Source: an uncultured Succinivibrio sp. (lineage in GTDB: Bacteria; Pseudomonadota; Gammaproteobacteria; Enterobacterales; Succinivibrionaceae). From it: DNA of 5,434 bases. Positions 1 to 5,433 of the stretch are shown here, piece by piece. A program made the translations under genes and the position numbers. Within the stretch, counting starts at the first letter, position 1, and each line of letters opens with the position of its first letter. The notes under the pieces are model-generated. The model made no database searches, was not told the DNA's origin, and saw only the letters and a list, made by a program, of their open reading frames with translations. The DNA is taken from assembly GCA_900770725.1 (NCBI GenBank), contig CAAGLL010000043.1:1-5434 (forward strand), in the 5' to 3' direction.

Positions 1-70
1 AATCCTCAATATGGCAACTTGCTGAATTGCAAGCCAAAAATTTAAAGAACTATAGCGTATAAAGAGTATA

Positions 71-104
71 CTTATAATTTACTTGAATTTCAAGTACTTA
101 TAAG
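71..104. promoter_or_regulatory. AT-rich inverted repeat upstream of the membrane-protein gene (possible operator/promoter region)
   Basis: The first 181 bases hold no convincing gene and are strongly AT-rich, as expected of a promoter region. Positions 80-87 (TACTTGAA) and 89-96 (TTCAAGTA) are perfect inverted arms around a single central T at 88. Outside them CTTATAAT (71-78) and CTTATAAG (97-104) extend the symmetry with a one-base offset, giving a roughly 34-bp imperfect dyad. A one-base centre suits a dimeric-regulator operator better than an RNA hairpin. -10-like sequences lie in or near the dyad (TATAAT at 73-78, TATACT at 67-72), but neither has a good -35 at normal spacing. TTGCAA (27-32) and TATAGC (51-56), 18 bp apart, form another weak promoter candidate. 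The dyad is seen directly; its role is inferred. Confidence 0.4.
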
Positions 105-181
105 ATCCTAGGTATGATTATTAAATTAAATGCATTCGACATACACTGATGCCGGCCATGCAACTCTTCAGGAAAATTTTT

Positions 182-1561
182 ATGAAAAGCACCGGTGCGG
201 CGCTTGGGGTCTATTCTCCCACTCGCGTCAGCTCATTTCTTTTTGGTAGAACCTTCTTCGTCTTATCGCTTGCCTTGGTTCTGGCAAGCATGCTCTTTTT
301 AAACTTCAATACCCCATACTTGGCTGATGATTATGGGTATGCGCTCTATGGCGGGAAGCACATATCATCATTAAGTGAAATAGCGCTTGCGATGAAAGAG
401 CATTATTTCTCTTGGGGTGGAAGGATAATCGTTCACGGAATAGCGCAATTTTTCCTCTGGCAGGGCCATACGGCTTTCTCCATCGCCAATTCACTGGTCT
501 TCACTGCTGTAATCTTGCTGGTTCTTGTTCTAGCGGGAACGCTTGGGGATTTCAAGCCAAACGGCCTGATGGTGTTTTTCAGCTTCGTCTTCGTGGCGGC
601 GTTCGCTCCCAAATTCGGCCAGGACGTCCTCTGGCTCATTGGATCGTGCAACTACTTATGGGGCGCTTTTTTCGCTCTCGCCGCACTTGTTCCATTTGCT
701 GATTTTGTCGTCGGCCGCGCTCCAGGCCCCTTGCAGAAGCTCGCTTGCCCCATTGCGCCCGTGCTTGGCTTCCTCGCAGGCTTTAGCAGCGAAGGCGTAG
801 GCGTATCCGTCATCTTCGCCGAAGTCCTTGCACTGGGAGTCGCATTCAAGGCCAGGCGCCGCACCAGCCCCTTGCTGATGCTCTCTCTGGCCGCGACGCT
901 CGTCGGATATGTCATCATGATCTCCGCTCCAGGGAATTTCCAGCGTTTTGAGATCTCGCAAGAGCACATTGAACCGGTTTCAAGCTTTTTGAAGGTGCTC
1001 GGCTCATACTTCGACCCGGAGTTCCTGCTCTATCCCATCTTCATGGGGCTTGGCGCGCTTTTTCTTCCTTGTGGCAATCCGTCAAGGGTGCGGTGCGCAA
1101 TGATGGCGACATTCCTCGTGCTACTGTGCTCGACATTCTGCTTCACCTTCTCACCAACTTACACGTCAAGGGTGTTGTTCTTCCCCGTTTGCACCGCATT
1201 GACTGTGATATTGATCCCGCTTGGATCATTCAAGCTTGGCGAGGCAACGCCTATCAAATTCCAAATCCTGCTGGCGCTGCTGATCTTTTCAGCCTTCGCC
1301 CATGTAATGTTTCTTGCTGGCCATGAGGCCACGCACTTGAACCGCAGTTACAAATCCATTGCCAAAGCAATTGAGTCAGGAGCGGCCACCTGGAACACTG
1401 ATGAAATCATCATTCCGCGCAAGGATTTTTATTCTCCTAGGAATCACCTTTGCGCAGGTTATAGCCTGATGGAACTTGAGGGAGACCCGCAAGCCCCGCT
1501 TAACAAGGCGATGGGTGCCTACTTCAATACCAAAAAACCAATCAAGCTTGCGGACGAATAA
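182..1561 (+). CDS. Polytopic membrane protein, DUF6056 / GT-C glycosyltransferase-like
   Basis: Likely an integral inner-membrane protein of the DUF6056-like group, whose architecture resembles GT-C glycosyltransferases that work on envelope glycans. The exact reaction is unknown. I chose ATG 182 because AGGA (170-173) lies 8 nt upstream; the longer frame from ATG 149 has no Shine-Dalgarno sequence and would add 11 residues. Numbered from 182, the first membrane helix is at about 23-42. It is followed by a loop with an acidic ADDYGY motif (48-53) and HYFSWGGR (74-81), the position where GT-C enzymes carry their catalytic or metal-binding acids. Further hydrophobic segments lie at about 103-121, 128-143, 160-178, 190-222, 232-249, 281-296, 306-325, 330-348 and 361-380. 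Between them are WLIGSCNYLWG (151-161), GFSSEG (200-205) and SAPGNFQR (248-255), which recall the family pattern. The last 70 or so residues look soluble. No operon partner is visible. Confident as a gene and membrane protein, moderate for the family. Confidence 0.7.
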   Translation: MKSTGAALGVYSPTRVSSFLFGRTFFVLSLALVLASMLFLNFNTPYLADDYGYALYGGKHISSLSEIALAMKEHYFSWGGRIIVHGIAQFFLWQGHTAFSIANSLVFTAVILLVLVLAGTLGDFKPNGLMVFFSFVFVAAFAPKFGQDVLWLIGSCNYLWGAFFALAALVPFADFVVGRAPGPLQKLACPIAPVLGFLAGFSSEGVGVSVIFAEVLALGVAFKARRRTSPLLMLSLAATLVGYVIMISAPGNFQRFEISQEHIEPVSSFLKVLGSYFDPEFLLYPIFMGLGALFLPCGNPSRVRCAMMATFLVLLCSTFCFTFSPTYTSRVLFFPVCTALTVILIPLGSFKLGEATPIKFQILLALLIFSAFAHVMFLAGHEATHLNRSYKSIAKAIESGAATWNTDEIIIPRKDFYSPRNHLCAGYSLMELEGDPQAPLNKAMGAYFNTKKPIKLADE

Positions 1562-1799
1562 CGCCTATATGTTTTTTCAACCAGTTAGGACTGGCAGAAC
1601 CTCCGCGTCCACGAGCGCATGTAACAAAATAGCCGTCTAGGACTTGCAGACAATAGTTCAAAAGCGCTGCACGAGTGGTTCTTACGCGAGCATTTGCCTT
1701 GGACTTGAATGCGTGGAAAAAGCTATCTCCAACATGCGCCCAAAGCTCTCGCAAGGCGTACCTGCACGCATGGCACACCACCGGAACCACCGCTATCAT
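1542..1799 (-). pseudogene. Possible ORF fragment truncated by the element's left end
   Basis: Between the membrane gene and the element tip, one minus-strand frame stays open for about 85 codons and stops at 1542, overlapping the 3' end of the membrane gene by 20 nt. Entering from inside the element it has no credible start: the first 14 residues of the open frame would come from the element end. The peptide (for example RYALRELWAHVGDSFFHAF) is protein-like but I do not recognise it. If real, it is the C-terminal part of a gene interrupted by the insertion, and its 5' part should lie just right of 5434. Chance openness is a serious alternative. I see no tRNA, convincing terminator or other gene in 1562-1799; a small CCAGT/ACTGG hairpin (1581-1594) lacks a following T-tract on either strand. 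Confidence 0.2.
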
Positions 1800-1889
1800 T
1801 GTCTGAGAGCAGATAATCAACCACCTGCAATCAGCACTCAACCACTTGAGCCTTCACCTTCCAAATTCAGCTATTCAACCACTCCCAAG
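1800..1889. repeat. Left terminal repeats of the element (transposase-binding boxes)
   Basis: After the TGTCTGA tip there are three copies of the box TCAACCA at 1817-1823, 1838-1844 and 1875-1881. Successive copies are 21 and 37 bp apart, so the left array is irregular, unlike the right one. The innermost copy sits in TCAGCTATTCAACCAC (1867-1882), an exact 16-base match, inverted, to the innermost right-end unit (5365-5380). In IS21 and related systems such iterated subterminal repeats are transposase-binding sites; that role is inferred here. Confidence 0.8.
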
Positions 1890-1907
1890 GCGGCCTTTTG
1901 AGGGTTT

Positions 1908-1946
1908 GTAACAAAAGCCCCCGGATCATGGCGATCCGGGGGCTTT
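1908..1946 (-). terminator. Rho-independent terminator of the istA-istB-orf3 operon
   Basis: Positions 1914-1927 (AAAGCCCCCGGATC) pair perfectly with 1933-1946 around a five-base loop, giving a 14-bp GC-rich stem. Read on the minus strand, the stem runs into TTTTGTT, a short U-tract. It begins 17 nt past the stop codon of the KfrA-like gene, the expected place for an operon terminator. It may also block transcription entering from the left flank, since the stem is symmetrical and ends in CTTTC on the plus strand. Confidence 0.85.
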
Positions 1947-1962
1947 CAATCATTGGCTGGAC

Positions 1963-2742
1963 TCAGTGCCTGATGCCTCCTTCATCCGGCTTTGCTTCAG
2001 CCCTGGCCTTCCGCGCACGGGCCTTCACTGGGGCATGGGCCTTGCCGTCCCCGCCGCTGCGCTTCCCAAGGAGGCTGGCGATCTCCTTGACCAGGGCCTG
2101 CAGCTCCTTGCGGGCGGGAGCCTCCTCGAGCCTGGCCTTGAGCGAGGCGATCTCGCGGTCCTTCTCGCTGTTGGATCTGACGAGCCCCGCGACCATCTCC
2201 CGGGCCTCCTTGAGATCCTTGCCGAGGCCTTCGATCTCGCGCTTCTGGCGCTCGATCTCGCCTGCAAGCTCGTCGATGTGGATCCCTGAAAGCTCCTGGG
2301 ACTCCCTGTACATCCCGAGCACGCCCTGCACCTTCTCCTCGGCGGCGAGGACCTGCTGGGCGTAGAGGAAGTCGAGGAGCGCCCTGGCGCAGCTGTTGAC
2401 GAACTCGCTGCGGGCCTTGGCGCCGATCTCCTTTTCCGCATTGAGGACGCCCTCGTCCTCCAGCACCGCATGGAGCACCGGGGCGATGGTTGACATCGAG
2501 CCGCTGCCCAGCCTTCCGCGCACGGCGGCGTTGGTTGGCCTGACCCCCTGCTGCCTGAGCGCGAACACGATGGAGGCCACCTCGCGGTAAAGCTCCTGCT
2601 GCCTGGGGGTCAGGTCCAAATGCTGGTGTAACGGATCCCCATGGTGTAATGCGTTACACTTCGCGGCCTCCCCGTTACACCCGGTGTAACGGGGCGCCGC
2701 AGCCGGGGCGCAAGCCGCCGCAGGCTTCCTTTCAGCGTCCAT
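1963..2742 (-). CDS. KfrA-type DNA-binding coiled-coil protein, third gene of the element
   Basis: A 259-residue protein with three parts. Residues 1-45 are a low-complexity leader rich in Ala and His. Residues about 46-130 match the KfrA N-terminal domain (plasmid replication region DNA-binding family): helix LYREVASIVFALRQQG, then RPTNAAVRGRLGSGSMSTI, the helix-turn-helix pattern of the family. Residues about 155-225 form a heptad-rich coiled coil (GEIERQKREIEGLGKDL and onward), followed by a basic tail rich in Lys, Arg and Ala. KfrA proteins of IncP and related plasmids bind operator repeats, repress their own promoter and aid plasmid maintenance. ATG 2742 has GGAGG (2748-2752) 5 nt upstream and overlaps the istB end by 11 nt, implying coupled translation. 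TTG 2619, just before the domain, is a possible alternative start without a Shine-Dalgarno sequence. Possible roles are repressor of the operon, accessory end-binding factor, or target or maintenance factor. The domain is clear; the role within transposition is inference. Confidence 0.8.
   Translation of the reverse strand: MDAERKPAAACAPAAAPRYTGCNGEAAKCNALHHGDPLHQHLDLTPRQQELYREVASIVFALRQQGVRPTNAAVRGRLGSGSMSTIAPVLHAVLEDEGVLNAEKEIGAKARSEFVNSCARALLDFLYAQQVLAAEEKVQGVLGMYRESQELSGIHIDELAGEIERQKREIEGLGKDLKEAREMVAGLVRSNSEKDREIASLKARLEEAPARKELQALVKEIASLLGKRSGGDGKAHAPVKARARKARAEAKPDEGGIRH
2625..2694. promoter_or_regulatory. Cluster of GTGTAAC/GTTACAC dyads, candidate KfrA-like operator array
   Basis: Five half-sites related to GGTGTAACG fall within 70 bp. 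Site A (2670-2694) is a perfect 25-bp dyad, CCCCGTTACACC and GGTGTAACGGGG around one central C at 2682. Site B (2644-2659) has arms GTGTAA and TTACAC around TGCG. A single half-site, GGTGTAACGG, lies at 2625-2634. The array sits inside codons of the low-complexity leader of the KfrA-like gene, just before its DNA-binding domain. Similar arrays are bound by KfrA, KorA and KorB-like plasmid regulators. The symmetry is directly visible; binding by the encoded protein is inferred from position. Confidence 0.6.
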
Positions 2743-3565
2743 CCGCGCCTCCCAGATCCGTCACCGGGCGTGCGCGCCTCGACTCGCCGCCGAACTCGAT
2801 GCGGTAGGTGTTGCGCATGAGCCTGTCCATGACGGCGTCGGCGCTTATGCCTCCGCCGAAGTAGGAGTACCACGAGCCAATCGGGGCCTGGGAGGCGATG
2901 ATGATCCCGGTGCCGCTCTGCAGGGCGGCGTCGAGCAGATCCTTCAAGCAGTTCTCCTCGAGGCTGCGCTTGGCAGCGATCATCATGTCGTCGAGGGCCA
3001 CGGCCCTGTTGCGGCAGATCGCGGCTATCTCGCGCCTGTAGGCGTCGAGGCTCCCCGCGGAGAGGAGCGTCGAGAGGTAGAGCATCATCGTGGAGTAGTC
3101 GTAGTAGCGCGTCCTCATGCCCTCCCAGGCGAAGCCGTCGAGCAGGCCGCACATGAAGTCGGTCTTGCCGGTGCCGGACTTGCCTGTGAGCAGCAGCAGC
3201 GATCCGCTGTCGCACCACTTGCCTGACACGAGCATGTCGAGCTTGGACTTGGAAAGCCCGAGCTGCGGCAGCCTTTCGGCCAGCTCGTGGATCCTGATGA
3301 AGCTTGGCAGGCGCGCCTCGGCGCGCAGCCTCGTGTAGCGCCTGGACTGGCGCGACGAGAGCTCCGCGTTCAGCAGGTGCCAGACCAGATCCTGCATGCC
3401 GAGGCCGGCGAACTCGGCGCTGCCGCAGTTGTCCTCGAAGTACTTCGAGAGCCCGGGCAGATGCAGCTGCGAGCACTGCTTCTTGATCTCCTCCAGATCA
3501 TGGGACGGCCCGGCGCCCTGCGCCGCGGCATTTAGCGACTTAATGCTTGCTGTAGAATTTGCCAT
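2732..3565 (-). CDS. istB: IstB-like AAA+ helper ATPase of the IS21-like element
   Basis: The ATP-dependent partner of the IstA transposase. In IS21 it forms oligomers on DNA, selects target DNA and stimulates strand transfer. Numbered from the start used here (277 residues), the conserved N-terminal helical region begins near EIKKQCSQLHLPGLSKYF (26-43). Walker A is GKSGTGKT (128-135) and the Walker B strand is AVALDD (188-193). A sensor-like IIIASQAP (221-228) is followed by the family-typical C-terminal stretch AVMDRLMRNTYRIEFGGES (244-262). The start is uncertain. ATG 3565 gives a normal family length and a 26-nt overlap with istA, though its AGAGG lies 11 nt away. ATG 3646 has GGAG only 3 nt away and would add 27 residues, including an Ile-Gln repeat read from a hexanucleotide tandem. 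I prefer 3565 because the extra residues look like a by-product of that repeat. All key ATPase motifs are intact. Confidence 0.9.
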   Translation of the reverse strand: MANSTASIKSLNAAAQGAGPSHDLEEIKKQCSQLHLPGLSKYFEDNCGSAEFAGLGMQDLVWHLLNAELSSRQSRRYTRLRAEARLPSFIRIHELAERLPQLGLSKSKLDMLVSGKWCDSGSLLLLTGKSGTGKTDFMCGLLDGFAWEGMRTRYYDYSTMMLYLSTLLSAGSLDAYRREIAAICRNRAVALDDMMIAAKRSLEENCLKDLLDAALQSGTGIIIASQAPIGSWYSYFGGGISADAVMDRLMRNTYRIEFGGESRRARPVTDLGGADGR

Positions 3566-5270
3566 AGTACTTGGCGCCTCTCGTGAATGAATCTGAATCT
3601 GAATCTGAATCTGAATCTGAACTCTTTCCTTCGCCGTCAGGCTCATGTGCTCCGGGTTCCTGCCCGATGGCCGCAGGGCTGATCCCCTCCGCGGCGAGCT
3701 TCAGCAGCAGCGCAAGCAGGGACTCGACGTATGCCAGATCGCTGGCGCGCTCCTGCGCCAGCGCCTTCATGCACGCCAGATCCAGCAGCCAAGGCCCCTG
3801 GGGCCCGGCATCCCCGGCCTTGCGCGCAAGGCGCACGAGCGCCGAGCTGCGCTTGGCCGCGAGCGGGTTTCCCGACTCGTCGCTGCCCCAGAGGGCGTCC
3901 AGCACCGCGCGCACGTTCGCGAGGCCCTCCGGCAGCGCCGCGGCGAACCAGGCCTTGCCGCGCCTTACCGCCCGCTCCTCTGCGGAGAGCAGGTTCCCGG
4001 CCTTGAAGCGCAGCGGCCTCTGGGTGGAGTCCAGGCAGAGGTCGTAGGAGGCGATCGGCCTTGCGGAAGCGAGGGTGAGGCCGGCGCTCAGCACGAGCTT
4101 CCTGCCGCCCACCTCCTCGGCGATGATCTGCGAGCAGCGGTTCGCGCTGCCGGCGAAGTAGTAGTGGCCTCCGTAGCGGACATAGCCGTCGGCGCCTGCC
4201 TTGCACAGGCGGATCTCGCGCGGCTGCGGGATTGGATCGGGCAGCGGCATGAGGGATCCGCGCTCGCAGGCCTCGAACACGCTGCGCCTGGACGCGCCGT
4301 TCCTTCCAATGTGCAGGTTGATGCGCTCAACCTCGGCAAGGAGCTGGCGGTTGTAGTCGTCGAGCGATTCAGCCTCGACCACTCCTCCCCCGCGCTGCGA
4401 GAAAAGCTCCTGGACGAGCAGCCCGTTGGCCCTCTCAACCGCGCCCTTGTAGGTAGGGGCCCTGACGGGGGCGAGGTCGTACGCCGCGCCGTAGGCGCGT
4501 AGCAGCGCCTCGTACGACGGCTGCAGCCTGCGCACCCCGTCCTTCCTGCCGGTGATGACAATCGCCGGATCGTTGTCGCTGCGCACCGCCTGCGGCACGC
4601 CCCCGATGAACCTGAAGGCGTCGGCGGTGCAGCGCACCCAGTCGGAGGTGGCAGTCCTCACCGTCGCCTCGGCGAACACGAGCCCCGAGTACTTGAGCAC
4701 CGCAGTGAACAGCTTCACCGAGTGCAGCGCGCGGTCGGGGGTCATGAAGCGGAAGCGGTCCCCTATGGTGTCTATCTCCATGAGCTCGCCGCGCCTGAAG
4801 CGCAGCGACGGGGCCGTGGAGCGGTCCGGCTTGCCAGTGTCGCGGCAGTGCTCGTGGTATCGCCTCGTGAAGGTCGCAAGGCTCATGCAGCCATCGGGCA
4901 GCGGGCCGCCCGATGCGGGATCCCATCCAAGGCGCCTGGCGTAAGCCTCCCAGGCGCTTGAGAGCTGCGGCTGCTGCCTCGGCGTGCTTTTCACGGCCTG
5001 CGGGTTCATGAACTGCCACGCCAGATCCCAGTCCGGCTCTATGAAGTCCTGCTTCCTGCTCGAGGCTGGGAAGGCGGACTCGAAGGCCTCGTCGGTCATG
5101 GAGCCTGCCTCAAGCGGCGTGAGGCCTAGCTTCTGGAGCTGCTCCTTAACCGAGCGCACGAAGTGCCGGGTGAAGCCTGTGGCTGCGGAGAGCCTCCTCT
5201 CCGAAACGCCCGGATCAAGCGCCATCTTTGCCAGAAGCGCGCGGATCAAGTCCTGATCATTGTTTCTCAT
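3540..5270 (-). CDS. istA: IS21-family transposase IstA (DDE recombinase)
   Basis: Catalyses cutting and joining of the element ends. The 576 residues read as follows. An N-terminal helix-turn-helix lies at about 5-50 (VSERRLSAATGFTRHFVRSVKEQL). A linker follows. The rve/DDE catalytic core, about 160-320, has candidate acids D167 (MEIDTIG), D232 (SDND) and E279 (KGAVERANG). A C-terminal beta-barrel-like segment with DGYVRYGGHYYF lies near 380-395, as in IstA and Mu-like transposases. A helical tail and an acidic-polar run of Ser-Asp repeats follow at about 550-561. ATG 5270 has AAGGA (5278-5282) 7 nt upstream. The protein is somewhat longer than many IstA proteins, mainly because of the C-terminal tail, whose last part overlaps istB. 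It is first in the operon, and all three catalytic residues are present, so it looks functional. The family assignment is firm because IstB follows and the ends carry iterated boxes. Confidence 0.92.
   Translation of the reverse strand: MRNNDQDLIRALLAKMALDPGVSERRLSAATGFTRHFVRSVKEQLQKLGLTPLEAGSMTDEAFESAFPASSRKQDFIEPDWDLAWQFMNPQAVKSTPRQQPQLSSAWEAYARRLGWDPASGGPLPDGCMSLATFTRRYHEHCRDTGKPDRSTAPSLRFRRGELMEIDTIGDRFRFMTPDRALHSVKLFTAVLKYSGLVFAEATVRTATSDWVRCTADAFRFIGGVPQAVRSDNDPAIVITGRKDGVRRLQPSYEALLRAYGAAYDLAPVRAPTYKGAVERANGLLVQELFSQRGGGVVEAESLDDYNRQLLAEVERINLHIGRNGASRRSVFEACERGSLMPLPDPIPQPREIRLCKAGADGYVRYGGHYYFAGSANRCSQIIAEEVGGRKLVLSAGLTLASARPIASYDLCLDSTQRPLRFKAGNLLSAEERAVRRGKAWFAAALPEGLANVRAVLDALWGSDESGNPLAAKRSSALVRLARKAGDAGPQGPWLLDLACMKALAQERASDLAYVESLLALLLKLAAEGISPAAIGQEPGAHEPDGEGKSSDSDSDSDSDSFTRGAKYYGKFYSKH
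3588..3621. repeat. Hexanucleotide tandem repeat (TGAATC) near the 3' end of istA
   Basis: Five perfect copies of TGAATC (3588-3617) are followed by a partial sixth (TGAA, 3618-3621). Read on the minus strand it encodes alternating Ser and Asp near the IstA C-terminus, and Ile-Gln alternation in the frame that leads into istB. Because the unit is six bases, gain or loss of copies by slippage keeps both frames open. Confidence 0.9.
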
Positions 5271-5289
5271 GGATAAATCCTTAAATAAA

Positions 5290-5305
5290 CGCGGCGGATG
5301 CCGCG
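5290..5305 (-). promoter_or_regulatory. GC-rich hairpin in the istA leader, just upstream of the ribosome-binding site
   Basis: CGCGGC (5290-5295) and GCCGCG (5300-5305) pair perfectly around a four-base loop. In the istA transcript this stem is followed at once by the U-rich TTTATTT, then the AAGGA ribosome-binding site and ATG 5270. It could act as a leader attenuator, or damp expression from transcripts that enter from outside, a common safeguard in insertion sequences. I see no strong promoter in 5306-5362; TTGGCG (5306-5311, minus strand) is a -35 candidate but the matching -10 is poor. The rest of 5271-5362 holds no gene. Confidence 0.45.
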
Positions 5306-5362
5306 CGCCAAGGATAAGGGACTTGAGGGCGGATGTGGATCAGCGCGGGGAGGGGCGCGAAA

Positions 5363-5433
5363 GGGTGGTTGAATAGCTGATTTCGGGTGGTTGCTTAGCT
5401 GATTTTGGCTGGTTGATTAACTGACGTCAGACA
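5363..5433. repeat. Right terminal repeats: three tandem 22-bp units plus the TGTCTGA tip
   Basis: Three contiguous 22-bp units occupy 5363-5384, 5385-5406 and 5407-5428, and the inverted tip TGTCTGA lies at 5427-5433. Each unit carries TGGTTG(A/C) at the same place (5366, 5388, 5410) and a CTGA block downstream of it. The exact 22-bp period, about two helical turns, would place bound transposase molecules on one face of the DNA. Three boxes at each end, regular on the right and irregular on the left, resemble the end architecture of IS21, Tn7 and Tn5053-type elements. Binding by IstA is inferred. Confidence 0.85.

Larger units (their letters stand above)
1800..5433 (-). mobile_element. IS21-like transposable element with a third, KfrA-like gene
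   Basis: A complete-looking 3.6-kb element. Its tips are inverted TGTCTGA sequences (1800-1806 and, reversed, 5427-5433), giving the TG...CA ends usual for IS21 and related DDE elements. Read inward, the two ends agree at 20 of the first 24 positions. Both have TAATCAACCA beginning exactly 14 bases from the tip, so the boundary assignment does not rest on the tips alone. Inside are istA, istB and a KfrA-like gene, all leftward, with a terminator before the left end. No frame is broken, so the element may be active. The target duplication (typically 4-8 bp in IS21) cannot be tested because only one base follows the right tip. Compared with a standard IS21 (about 2-2.5 kb, two genes), the extra length comes from the third gene and a longer IstA. 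Confidence 0.85.

Noticed and set aside
1577..1583. TCAACCA outside the element, identical to the terminal box
   Set aside because: A single 7-base match with no neighbouring tip or second box; chance is enough to explain it, so I do not place the boundary there.
1581..1594. CCAGT/ACTGG hairpin as a terminator of the membrane-protein gene
   Set aside because: The stem is only 5 bp and the T-run lies before it, not after, on the coding strand.
1620..1916. Ten-base direct repeat TGTAACAAAA at 1620-1629 and 1907-1916
   Set aside because: One copy lies outside and one inside the element, next to the terminator, so it cannot be a target duplication; likely chance.
2610..3476. A 288-codon minus-strand open frame, rich in Arg and Ala
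   Set aside because: It lies within istB and the start of the KfrA-like gene in another frame. Its composition is typical of GC-rich shadow frames, while the istB frame carries intact Walker motifs.
3645..4502. A 285-codon plus-strand open frame opposite istA
   Set aside because: It is antisense to the clear DDE transposase, has no ribosome-binding site I can support and no recognisable domain; long antisense frames are common in GC-rich genes.
1800..5433. Promoter formed by joined ends in a circular intermediate
   Set aside because: GATAAT (1812-1817) looks like a -10, but the nearest -35-like sequence in the right end would be 19 bp or more away and the promoter would point against istA. 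The opposite direction gave no acceptable pair.
1800..5433. Assignment to the Tn5053/Tn7 type rather than IS21
   Set aside because: TGT tips, 22-bp repeats and a three-gene operon resemble those systems, but the ATPase has the IstB-type C-terminal signature and the third gene is neither TniQ- nor TnsC/D-like, so IS21-like fits best.
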